This document shows, one piece after another, positions 1 through 6,205 of a stretch of DNA of 6,205 nucleotides. Position 1 is the stretch's first letter. Every line of letters starts with the position of its first letter. The DNA lies in the NCBI GenBank assembly GCA_934716785.1, contig CAKUYM010000257.1, positions 1 to 6,205 of the forward strand. Reading direction: 5' to 3'. Source of the DNA: an uncultured Bacteroides sp. Lineage in GTDB: Bacteria; Bacteroidota; Bacteroidia; Bacteroidales; Bacteroidaceae. Position numbers and translations under genes: made by a program. A model generated the notes under the pieces. It was not told where the DNA came from. It did not search any database and worked only from the letters and a program-made list of their open reading frames with translations.

Positions 1-1266
1 CTCTTCCTGTTTGTCAATGTCCACACTCATCGACTTATAAATAGGATCGGCAGCCTCCAAGGCACTCAATGTCGCAAAGCGGTAGGCATTGGTCGTACCG
101 CCGCAAGTCACGGCACGGTAAGTCCAGCGCTGACTGTCTTCTGTGTCCGGATCGTCCTCAAAGGTACTTATGGCTTCCCACTCCATGCTGTCCCAGTTGG
201 AACTGTTTACATCTTTCCGGCAACCATAGATGGTGATGGAGCAGGGCAGCTTGTTCATCAGGTAGTTCCTGAAGTATTGCGGCCCTTTGTACGTGGTGCC
301 GATAGGGCTTCTTCCCCAGTCGGGATTCGGTTTGGAGTTGAATCCTGTTTTACCGATATAGCGGTATGCATAGAACCGTACTTCGGATACCGGACGTTTC
401 TTTTTCAAGTCGATATACATCGGCTCGGAGTCTTCTCCCGCTCCGTTTTTATTGGAAAGGAATGTATAGTACTGGTGCAGGTCTTGAGTTAGGAACCAAG
501 ATGTACCTTTAGTGTCTCCGTCAGTCAGGTATTGGAGTCCGATCTTCTCTTCCGGAATCTCCATGGAATTGTTGTATATAAGGCTGAAGTTGGACGGATC
601 CAGCTTTTCAACATTGAATGCATGGATATCCTCCCATACTCTTTCTTTCACAATATATCCGCGATAATCCTCCACGCGCACTATTATAGTGTGGCTTGCA
701 CGTTTCTGCTTGGGAGTGTAGTATCTGATGTCCTTCCCTTCCGTGAGCGGGAATGATTCAATCCATATCGTATCACTCTGGTTGTCAATAGGATTTACTC
801 CGAGATAGAATACGTGCGCCATGCCCGTAGTACCTTCGGGATTATCGTATTCGAGCGAACATCCGTTCCATCCCGATTTCACTTCCGCGCTGTTGATAAA
901 ACAAATCGGAGCAGAATCCAATGTGCTGAACGTCACGTCAATCGCTTTCGACTCTTCATTGTTCCGTTTCAGAAACGATACATGCGCCGGCACGTCGCTT
1001 ACCTTCTCGTTGAATCCCGTAATTGTCAGCAAATCTGTAGAGTTGCTGCCTGTTTTCAATATATCATTGCCGTATGCATCTTTGTAACGCACGTTTATAG
1101 CCACCACATCCGGGTCGTCGGGCAGTTTATAGCGCAGCACCGCGCCGCCCATTGCCGGAGTGAACTGGAAAGCTCCTGCCGGCAAATCAACAGTAAATCC
1201 CTCTGAGTCGTCATTGCAGGCAACAAAGGAACAAATTGCTATTATCAAATAGATTAATTTTTTCAT
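1..1266 (-). CDS. Putative surface glycan-binding lipoprotein (DUF4959/DUF5126/DUF5000-like), 3'-truncated by the window edge
   Basis: Probable surface-exposed accessory binding protein of the SusCD system, in the position where SusE/SusF-type proteins are encoded. The ATG at 1264-1266 opens a stop-free frame of 422 codons that runs off the left edge, so the C-terminus is missing. Residues 1-17 (MKKLIYLIIAICSFVAC) form a lipoprotein signal with the lipidated cysteine at 17, followed by NDDSE. Three modules can be suggested. About 24-115 is a beta-rich, fibronectin-III-like domain (FQFTPAMGGAVLRYKLPDD), resembling DUF4959. About 118-222 is a second beta domain resembling DUF5126 (FINSAEVKSGWNGCSLEYDN). 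About 230 to the end is a discoidin (F5/8C)-like domain resembling DUF5000: YLTDGDTKGTSWF, then PMYIDLKKKRPVSEVRFYAY, then ITIYGCRKD...WEAIST. An acidic EDDPDTED stretch lies at 370-377. Domain names are from remembered family patterns, not a search. An enzymatic role is unlikely because no catalytic motif is visible. It starts 30 bases after the SusD stop. Confidence 0.88.
   Translation of the reverse strand, partial: MKKLIYLIIAICSFVACNDDSEGFTVDLPAGAFQFTPAMGGAVLRYKLPDDPDVVAINVRYKDAYGNDILKTGSNSTDLLTITGFNEKVSDVPAHVSFLKRNNEESKAIDVTFSTLDSAPICFINSAEVKSGWNGCSLEYDNPEGTTGMAHVFYLGVNPIDNQSDTIWIESFPLTEGKDIRYYTPKQKRASHTIIVRVEDYRGYIVKERVWEDIHAFNVEKLDPSNFSLIYNNSMEIPEEKIGLQYLTDGDTKGTSWFLTQDLHQYYTFLSNKNGAGEDSEPMYIDLKKKRPVSEVRFYAYRYIGKTGFNSKPNPDWGRSPIGTTYKGPQYFRNYLMNKLPCSITIYGCRKDVNSSNWDSMEWEAISTFEDDPDTEDSQRWTYRAVTCGGTTNAYRFATLSALEAADPIYKSMSVDIDKQEE
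1216..1266 (-). other. Lipoprotein signal with export-signal-like acidic residues, third gene
   Basis: Codons 1-17 encode MKKLIYLIIAICSFVAC, ending in a slightly relaxed lipobox (F-V-A-C). The mature protein would begin C-N-D-D-S-E. Acidic residues at +2, +3 and +5 after the cysteine agree with the lipoprotein export signal described in Bacteroidetes, which directs lipoproteins to the cell surface. Confidence 0.8.
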
Positions 1267-1296
1267 AATTGTCTTGTCTTTAAATCAATTCAACGA
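1267..1296 (-). promoter_or_regulatory. 30-base leader between the SusD gene and the third lipoprotein gene
   Basis: On the coding strand the gap is A/T-rich and ends AAAGACAAGACAATT directly before the ATG. It contains a short tandem AAGAC-AAGAC and A at -3 and -6 of the start, but no strong Shine-Dalgarno. No stable hairpin with a T-run is present, so there is no intrinsic terminator and the downstream gene is probably read from the same transcript. Confidence 0.5.
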
Positions 1297-3237
1297 TTAC
1301 CAGCCGGGATTCTGCACACATCCTGAAATCATCACCTCTTCGCTGCCGATGGGGAAGAAATAGTCGCGCGGAGCGGTAAATCCACGTTTCTTCCATACGA
1401 TAATCGGTTCTTTATAATTATTGTAGAAACGTTCTTCCGTATCTCCTATGATATTCCATCCGTAAAGCGGAGCATTAAGCTCCTCGTGGGCAGTCATCCA
1501 GCGGCGGAGGTTATAGAACCGGCGGCCTTCGAAGGCAAATTCGATATTCCACTCCTGACGGATAATCTCGCGCATACCGGCTTGCGTCTCTACCTTTTGC
1601 GGATTGCGTGCATACGTTTTCCAGGCATCGCGCACTTTGGCGATTCCGGCACGCGTGCGCACCTTGTCCAGCGGTTCATATACCCGTTCGTCCGGTCTGT
1701 CCAGATATTCGTTCCATGCTTCGGCAGATGCCAACAGCAGGTCGGGGAGGCGGAACAGGATATCTCCGGATTCGGAGGAACTGTTTGCATAATAATCCTT
1801 TAAAGCCACATCCGCATTGTCGAATTTCTTCACATAATATCCTGTGAGGCATTGCGGAATGCTTGAGTCATAGCGCTTGGAAGAAGTACCCATCAGTTGT
1901 CCTTGCATACATTCGCAAAGCATGGGTTCGTTGGTGCTGCTTGTCCCTTTCTTGTACCAGTATGTATTATGAGCTATGATATTGGCATAGAAGCGCGGCT
2001 CGCGGCGGCGGTGCAAGCTCAAGATTGATTCGCCCAACGGAACGATATTCTTATATCGTTCGTCACTCTCTGTCGACAGGGCATAGCGCGAAGCTACCCA
2101 CTGCTTGTCTTCCGAAAGCGGCAATCCGTGTTCTGTATAGTACATCTCCACCATCTTCATCGAAGCGCCGAAGCCGCCTACACAGTATTGGTCATAGTAA
2201 TTCAGCTCCTCTTCCGTAAATCTGGGATGATAGAAAACCGGTGCGGAGAATCGTTGGTGGCGTACGCACAGCAGCACTTCCTTGTTACTGTAGTCATAGT
2301 TCAGGCATGACTGCTGGATGTCGCGGATGGTATTCAGCATGGGAGTAGGCCATTCGGAACTTCCTTCCACCAGTTGCTTGCCACCTTCCGTCGCTATTCT
2401 CAGTGCCTCGTCGGCAGCTTCGGCGGCTATTCTCCATTTCTCTTTGTCGTATGCCGGAAACAGGAGTTCACCGTTCTTGTTTTTCATATCCGCCATCATC
2501 GTGTTGCCGTTGAACAGTTTGGAAGCGGCGTAAAGCAACGTCATAGCTTTCAAGGCTGCTGCTCCTTCTTTGGAGAAATATGCGTAGTGGTTTTGGTCTT
2601 GTTCCTTGTAATAAGGAAGTTTGGGGATTGCTGCATCGCAAAGTTCTACGATTGCATCCACCACTTCGTTGATAGGACGACGGGGTTGTTGCATCTCTTC
2701 AATCGGGGCTGCCGCATCTATATTCTCCGGCACTAAGATGATAGGTCCGTAGCGACGCATCAGCTCGAAATAATATTGCGCTTTCAGTGCTTGTATCTCG
2801 GCACGCCAAAGGTCTTTCTCTTCCGGCAGCATGTTATACACACCGTCTATATGGCTGAGAAACAGGTTGCAATAGCGGATACCGCCATAGAACTTCGTGC
2901 TTTTCCATACATCGCCGTAGGGAGACTGTGCCATCTGTATGCCATCGGCAATCATCAGTCCCGGCATACTGTTGGGATTGGTCAGGCGGATATAATCATC
3001 GGCCACCACTTCGTCCGTACCCCAAAAGACCGGACAGGTATTGATATCCGAAATGTCCATCGTTATCATGGAGTAGCAGGTCTTGAACCATGCATAAGCA
3101 TCTTCCCGTTTCTCGAAAGTCGTCTCGATTGTTTCGATATCGTTGTCAGGCACCACATCCAGATACCCTTTACAGCCAGTGAGGGAGATGGAGGAGGCGA
3201 ACAATAAACTGTATATGATATTTTTTGTTTTCATCAT
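1297..3237 (-). CDS. SusD/RagB-family outer-membrane nutrient-binding lipoprotein
   Basis: Surface lipoprotein that by family precedent forms the hinged lid over its partner SusC barrel and captures the glycan. Complete, 646 residues. The start gives a classic lipoprotein signal: basic MMKTK, a hydrophobic core, then lipobox LTGC with the lipidated cysteine at residue 22. KGYLDVVPDND follows, the usual SusD N-terminus. Further family marks are WGTDEVV (72-78), the helical ALKAQYYFELMRRYGPIILV segment (150-169), RLPDLLLASAEAWNE (496-510), IRQEWNIEFAFEGRRFYNLR (559-578), and the terminal YFFPIGSEE...VQNPGW ending at 646. The helical repeats are the TPR-like scaffold of the family. It is longer than archetypal SusD (about 550), with extra length in a loop-rich middle (about 310-480) that probably contributes to the ligand face. 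Eleven cysteines besides Cys22 are unusual. It follows the SusC gene by 14 bases and precedes the third lipoprotein gene by 30. Family is certain; the ligand is not known. Confidence 0.97.
   Translation of the reverse strand: MMKTKNIIYSLLFASSISLTGCKGYLDVVPDNDIETIETTFEKREDAYAWFKTCYSMITMDISDINTCPVFWGTDEVVADDYIRLTNPNSMPGLMIADGIQMAQSPYGDVWKSTKFYGGIRYCNLFLSHIDGVYNMLPEEKDLWRAEIQALKAQYYFELMRRYGPIILVPENIDAAAPIEEMQQPRRPINEVVDAIVELCDAAIPKLPYYKEQDQNHYAYFSKEGAAALKAMTLLYAASKLFNGNTMMADMKNKNGELLFPAYDKEKWRIAAEAADEALRIATEGGKQLVEGSSEWPTPMLNTIRDIQQSCLNYDYSNKEVLLCVRHQRFSAPVFYHPRFTEEELNYYDQYCVGGFGASMKMVEMYYTEHGLPLSEDKQWVASRYALSTESDERYKNIVPLGESILSLHRRREPRFYANIIAHNTYWYKKGTSSTNEPMLCECMQGQLMGTSSKRYDSSIPQCLTGYYVKKFDNADVALKDYYANSSSESGDILFRLPDLLLASAEAWNEYLDRPDERVYEPLDKVRTRAGIAKVRDAWKTYARNPQKVETQAGMREIIRQEWNIEFAFEGRRFYNLRRWMTAHEELNAPLYGWNIIGDTEERFYNNYKEPIIVWKKRGFTAPRDYFFPIGSEEVMISGCVQNPGW
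3172..3237 (-). other. Lipoprotein (signal peptidase II) signal of the SusD-family protein
   Basis: Codons 1-22 encode a basic start, a hydrophobic core and LTGC, a canonical lipobox with cleavage before Cys22. The residues after the cysteine (KGYLDVVP) lack the acidic cluster typical of the Bacteroidetes lipoprotein export signal. SusD proteins are nevertheless known to reach the surface together with SusC. Confidence 0.9.
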
Positions 3238-3251
3238 TATGCGTTGTTTTT
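3238..3251 (-). promoter_or_regulatory. 14-base susC-susD intergenic leader without Shine-Dalgarno
   Basis: Read on the coding strand this is AAAAACAACGCATA followed by ATGATG. There is no GGAGG-like element, which is normal in Bacteroidetes, where A-rich leaders take its place. The gap is too short for a promoter plus terminator, so translation is presumably from the upstream transcript. Two tandem ATGs (at 3237 and 3234) are possible starts. The second has A at both -3 and -6, the first only at -3, so the choice between 646 and 645 residues is open. Confidence 0.55.
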
Positions 3252-6205
3252 TTAGAAACTAATATTTAAGCCCATTGAGTAGGTCTTCTGAATAGGATAG
3301 TTGAAACCGTTTTCTCCCAGTTCGACATCCCATATTTTGAAGTTTGTGAAACAGAACGGATTGTTGGCGCTGACGAATAGTTTTACATTCTGCATCTTCC
3401 ATCTGTTCAGTAGTTGTCGGGGCAGGTTGTAGGCCAATTGGAGTGACGTGCAACGCAGGAAGCTGCATTCGCGCATGAAGTAAGTACTTTTGCGCACTTC
3501 AGCTCCGCTGTACCAGTCCTCCTGCGGGTTGTGTGTGACGATGTTTTGCGGAGAAAGGCGTGGCCAGAAAGGTCTCGATACCATATTGTCTTCCGACCAG
3601 TGGTCTTTGTAAATGGCTGTCAGCATGGCATGGTCGCCATAGAACGGAGAGATGGATTTCGGATTCATGAAGAACGTGCGTTTGCCTGAGCCTTGGAAAG
3701 CGAAGCTGAACTCGAAATTCTTATAGTTCAGGAAGCCGCTGAAACCATAAATCAGTCGCGGGGTTTCCGGATAACCGATGTAGGTGGCATCTGCTACGGT
3801 GACTACACCATCGCCGTTCAAGTCGCGGTATTTGATATCTCCCGGCATCACATCACCGTCCTGACGGGGCGAGTTGTCGATTTCTGCTTGGTCGCGGAAA
3901 ACTCCTTCGGCGATATACCCCACGGCCTGACTGATCTCTTTACCTTTCATACGCTGCCATGCCGGTTTGTTGGTAGCTTCTTCAATCTCTTTGTACACTA
4001 CCTTATTATAAGTAGCGGTAGCATTCAGAATCATCCAGAAGTCATTGTTGAACTGGTGCTGTATCTTTGCGGAAAGGTCGATACCGCGTGAGCGTGTCTT
4101 GCCGATATTGTCCAGCGGCGCCACTTCGATACCGACATTTGCCGGAATGACGTAACGGTTGGACAGGATGTTATGACGGATTTCCTGATAGATATCCGCT
4201 TGCACCTCAAGCAGCCCCTTGAAGAACTTGGCTTCGACACCGAGGTTGGCCTGTTCCGCTATTTCCCATTGGATATCATCATCCCCATAGAAGTTTACAA
4301 TCTTACGGGAGCTCGAACCGGAAGTTTTATAGGCTTCTACATCTTTGGTAGTGCCGGCGCTGGTTGAGCCGATATCCTGCAAATATACATAACGCGGGGT
4401 GGAGATGATACCGTCGTTGCCCACCTTACCCCAAGAGAAACGGAACTTCAGGTAGGACAGCCAGCTTGAAGTGGCACGCATCCATTTTTCGCTGGAAGCC
4501 ACCCATGCAGCTCCCAAGGCGGGGAACACTCCCATGCGGTTGCCTTTGGCGAATCGTTCGGAACCGTTGTAGCCGACGCTTACCTCACCGAAGTAGCGGT
4601 CTTTGTATCCGTACGAACCACGTCCCGAATAAGTCAGGTTGCGTTGCGGCATTCCGTTCAGCACGGATGAGATGGGAGTGAAGGTGCGCTCGTAGGCCTG
4701 AAACACTCCGGTCAGTGAAGTCTGATGGTCTCCCCAGGCTGCCGTGTGATAGATTCGTCCTTCATAAGTGACGCGGGTATCTGTGGTATTGCCGTTGCCG
4801 CCCACCCGCAGCGTCTTTGAGGCTGTAGCGTTTCCTACTCCCGCCAGGGTGTGCTTGCCGGTTTCAAAATCATAATTCTTCAGATAATACTTGTACGGGC
4901 TGGTGGTGAATGTATTGTCGTAATAGCCCGACTGAACATAAGAAGCGCTTAAGCGAAGTTCCAGACCTTTCACTAAAGAACTGAGGTTGTGGATATATTC
5001 AGCTTTGTTGGTCGTTGAGTAACGCGTGCGTTCTTTGTATCCTTGCTGGTTCAGCATATAAGGGTTGGTCGCTCCGGCAGCGGTCGTACCGAAACGGATG
5101 TGCGGCCAACTGTAGTTTTCGTCGGCAGGATAGACCGGTGCGAAATCTACGGGCGAAGCATTGAAGGCATACGAGTAGGCGGCAGACTGGTCGGTCACCG
5201 GACCGTGATACTTGTCTATGTTGGTGGCAGAGTTGATGACCAACCGTATGCCCGAAGTCAGGTTGATATTCAGGTTGGTACGGAAGCTAACCTGATTGTT
5301 GGTGATGTTGCAGTCGAAATCATTCAGCCTGTCGGACTTCAGCATACCTTGATCCCGGTTGTAATTGACGGATGCATAGTATTGTATCACTCTTGAACCG
5401 CCGCGGATGGTGACACCGGCATGGTGGTTGATGCTGTGGCTCTTGAACAGGATGTCATACCAGTCGTTGGCAGGATACACCCATGACGGATATCTGCCTG
5501 ATGCTGTGCGGTTGATGTGTTCTACGCTATATTTGGGAGTTCCGGCATTGGAACGTCCCATGATAGCTTGGTTATACATTTTCATGTAAGTGATAGGGTC
5601 TACCACGTCTATTTCTCGTGTCGGCTTGCCCACAACCATTTCGTAGCGGGCTGTTGTATAGACACTTCCTTCTTCTCCTTTCTTGGTGGTGACGAGAATC
5701 ACACCGTTGGCTCCTCGCGCACCGTACATGGCTGTGGCGGAAGCATCCTTCAGCACACTGAAAGATTCAATGTCCTCTACCGCCAGACGCGACAATTCCA
5801 GTTTGGAAGATTCCACACCGTCTATCAATATCAGCGGGTCGGAATTGGCACTGGATTGGAACGAGGTGATACCGCGTACATAAAACTTCGTGTTCATTTC
5901 ATCCTCAGTCAAGGCTCCCGGTAGTCCGCCGGTCTGCCAGGCAATCATGCCCGGAATCTTTCCGGCAAAGCTCGATGTCAGGTCACTGCTTGAAGTTTTC
6001 AGTTCACCGGGGCGTATGGTAGTGATGGCGGATACCACGCTCTCCTTCTTCTGCGAGCCGAAAGCCACTACTGTCACTTCGTCCAGATTCTTCGAAGCGG
6101 GTTCCATGTTCAAGTTCACTGTCGTCCTTCCTTTTACGGGGATTTGTTCGGTCTTGTAGCCGATGAACGAGAAGTCCAGTATGTCGTCCGGCTTCACCTT
6201 TACGG
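3252..6205 (-). CDS. SusC/RagA-family TonB-linked outer-membrane transporter, 5'-truncated by the window edge
   Basis: Probable importer of a glycan or oligosaccharide across the outer membrane, powered by TonB-ExbBD. The frame is open to the right edge and gives 983 complete residues (numbered here from the codon at 6201-6203). A GTG at 6195-6197 is internal, not a start: the residues around it (VKVKPDDILDFSFIGYKT) are the middle of the carboxypeptidase-regulatory-like domain that precedes the plug in SusC proteins. The signal peptide and first part of that domain are therefore missing. In order: end of the regulatory-like domain (1 to about 35), TonB-box-like DEVTVVAFG (41-49), plug with RGITSF and LILIDGVE, then the SusC signature VLKDASATAMYGARGANG from residue 150, and a long beta-barrel region. 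A DLNGDG...D loop (794-805) precedes IGYPETPRLIYGF, a conserved late SusC segment. The protein ends in phenylalanine (SMGLNISF), as usual for barrel proteins. Length fits a family total of roughly 1000-1100. It lies 14 bases upstream of the SusD gene. The family is certain; the substrate is unknown. Confidence 0.97.
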   Translation of the reverse strand, partial: VKVKPDDILDFSFIGYKTEQIPVKGRTTVNLNMEPASKNLDEVTVVAFGSQKKESVVSAITTIRPGELKTSSSDLTSSFAGKIPGMIAWQTGGLPGALTEDEMNTKFYVRGITSFQSSANSDPLILIDGVESSKLELSRLAVEDIESFSVLKDASATAMYGARGANGVILVTTKKGEEGSVYTTARYEMVVGKPTREIDVVDPITYMKMYNQAIMGRSNAGTPKYSVEHINRTASGRYPSWVYPANDWYDILFKSHSINHHAGVTIRGGSRVIQYYASVNYNRDQGMLKSDRLNDFDCNITNNQVSFRTNLNINLTSGIRLVINSATNIDKYHGPVTDQSAAYSYAFNASPVDFAPVYPADENYSWPHIRFGTTAAGATNPYMLNQQGYKERTRYSTTNKAEYIHNLSSLVKGLELRLSASYVQSGYYDNTFTTSPYKYYLKNYDFETGKHTLAGVGNATASKTLRVGGNGNTTDTRVTYEGRIYHTAAWGDHQTSLTGVFQAYERTFTPISSVLNGMPQRNLTYSGRGSYGYKDRYFGEVSVGYNGSERFAKGNRMGVFPALGAAWVASSEKWMRATSSWLSYLKFRFSWGKVGNDGIISTPRYVYLQDIGSTSAGTTKDVEAYKTSGSSSRKIVNFYGDDDIQWEIAEQANLGVEAKFFKGLLEVQADIYQEIRHNILSNRYVIPANVGIEVAPLDNIGKTRSRGIDLSAKIQHQFNNDFWMILNATATYNKVVYKEIEEATNKPAWQRMKGKEISQAVGYIAEGVFRDQAEIDNSPRQDGDVMPGDIKYRDLNGDGVVTVADATYIGYPETPRLIYGFSGFLNYKNFEFSFAFQGSGKRTFFMNPKSISPFYGDHAMLTAIYKDHWSEDNMVSRPFWPRLSPQNIVTHNPQEDWYSGAEVRKSTYFMRECSFLRCTSLQLAYNLPRQLLNRWKMQNVKLFVSANNPFCFTNFKIWDVELGENGFNYPIQKTYSMGLNISF
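3789..3824 (-). other. EF-hand-like acidic loop (DxNxDG) in the SusC-family transporter
   Basis: The 12 codons read D-L-N-G-D-G-V-V-T-V-A-D, with acidic or amide side chains at loop positions 1, 3, 5 and 12. This resembles an EF-hand or dockerin-type calcium loop. A similar loop (PGDIKYxDLNGDG) recurs at this place in many SusC homologues, so it is a family trait. Metal binding here is an inference. Confidence 0.6.
6057..6083 (-). other. TonB-box-like segment of the SusC-family transporter
   Basis: Encodes DEVTVVAFG between the carboxypeptidase-regulatory-like domain and the plug. This is where SusC-family proteins carry the short hydrophobic strand that contacts TonB (family knowledge). The assignment rests on position and resemblance only. 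Confidence 0.65.

Noticed and set aside
1267..1290. Inverted AATTG...CAATT pair in the 30-base gap as a terminator or regulatory hairpin
   Set aside because: The arms are only five A/T-rich bases around a 14-base loop, with no T-run after it. Such a pairing is expected by chance in A/T-rich DNA.
2776..3207. Plus-strand open frame of 143 codons opposite the SusD N-terminus, and similar plus-strand frames at 814-1206, 3693-4091 and 5517-5924
   Set aside because: They lie antisense to well-supported family genes, overlap them fully, and their translations have no recognisable domain, signal peptide or family motif. They are reading-frame shadows.
3247..3254. Seven-base A/T homopolymer at the SusC stop codon as a slippage or phase-variation site
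   Set aside because: The TAA stop is formed at the start of the A-run on the coding strand, so slippage would alter only the untranslated gap and not the reading frame of either gene.
3252..6197. Reading the SusC gene as complete from the GTG at 6197
   Set aside because: The frame continues open to the window edge, the GTG falls inside a conserved segment of the regulatory-like domain, and no signal peptide follows it. The true start is outside the window.
1..6205. Mobile elements, CRISPR repeats, tRNA or rRNA genes, invertible promoters
   Set aside because: No repeat arrays, transposase-like frames, clear terminal inverted repeats or RNA-like segments were seen. Nearly the whole window is covered by the three coding regions. 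An invertible promoter, if any, would lie upstream of the SusC gene and outside the window.

Overview
The window holds one co-directional operon fragment on the minus strand. It is typical of a gut-type Bacteroidales genome (Bacteroides, Parabacteroides or a close relative). Evidence for this is the SusC/SusD outer-membrane nutrient-import pair, a third surface-lipoprotein gene with DUF4959/DUF5126/DUF5000-like architecture, A/T-rich leaders without Shine-Dalgarno sequences, and moderate base composition. Species cannot be decided from the sequence.

In transcription order (right to left): (1) 6205-3252, a SusC-family TonB-dependent transporter whose start lies beyond the right edge; (2) 3237-1297, a complete 646-residue SusD-family lipoprotein; (3) 1266-1, a lipoprotein whose start is present but whose end lies beyond the left edge. 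This third frame is open without a stop for exactly 422 codons to the edge. The gaps are only 14 and 30 bases and contain no convincing promoter or terminator, so the three genes are very probably one transcript.

By family knowledge, SusC forms a 22-strand barrel with a plug driven by TonB. SusD is a lipid-anchored lid that captures the ligand over the barrel. The third protein sits where SusE/SusF-type surface glycan-binding proteins are encoded and probably adds a binding surface, ending in a discoidin (F5/8C)-like module. Together they would capture and import a glycan or oligosaccharide. No degradative enzyme, regulator (HTCS, SusR, sigma/anti-sigma) or transposon lies in the window, so the substrate cannot be named.

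This is a recognisable system rather than a new one. The points worth a second look are the cysteine-rich, rather long SusD protein, the different lipoprotein export signals of the two lipoproteins, and the poorly characterised third protein. There are no RNA genes, CRISPR arrays, mobile elements or substantial repeats, and no stretch over 300 bases lacks a gene.
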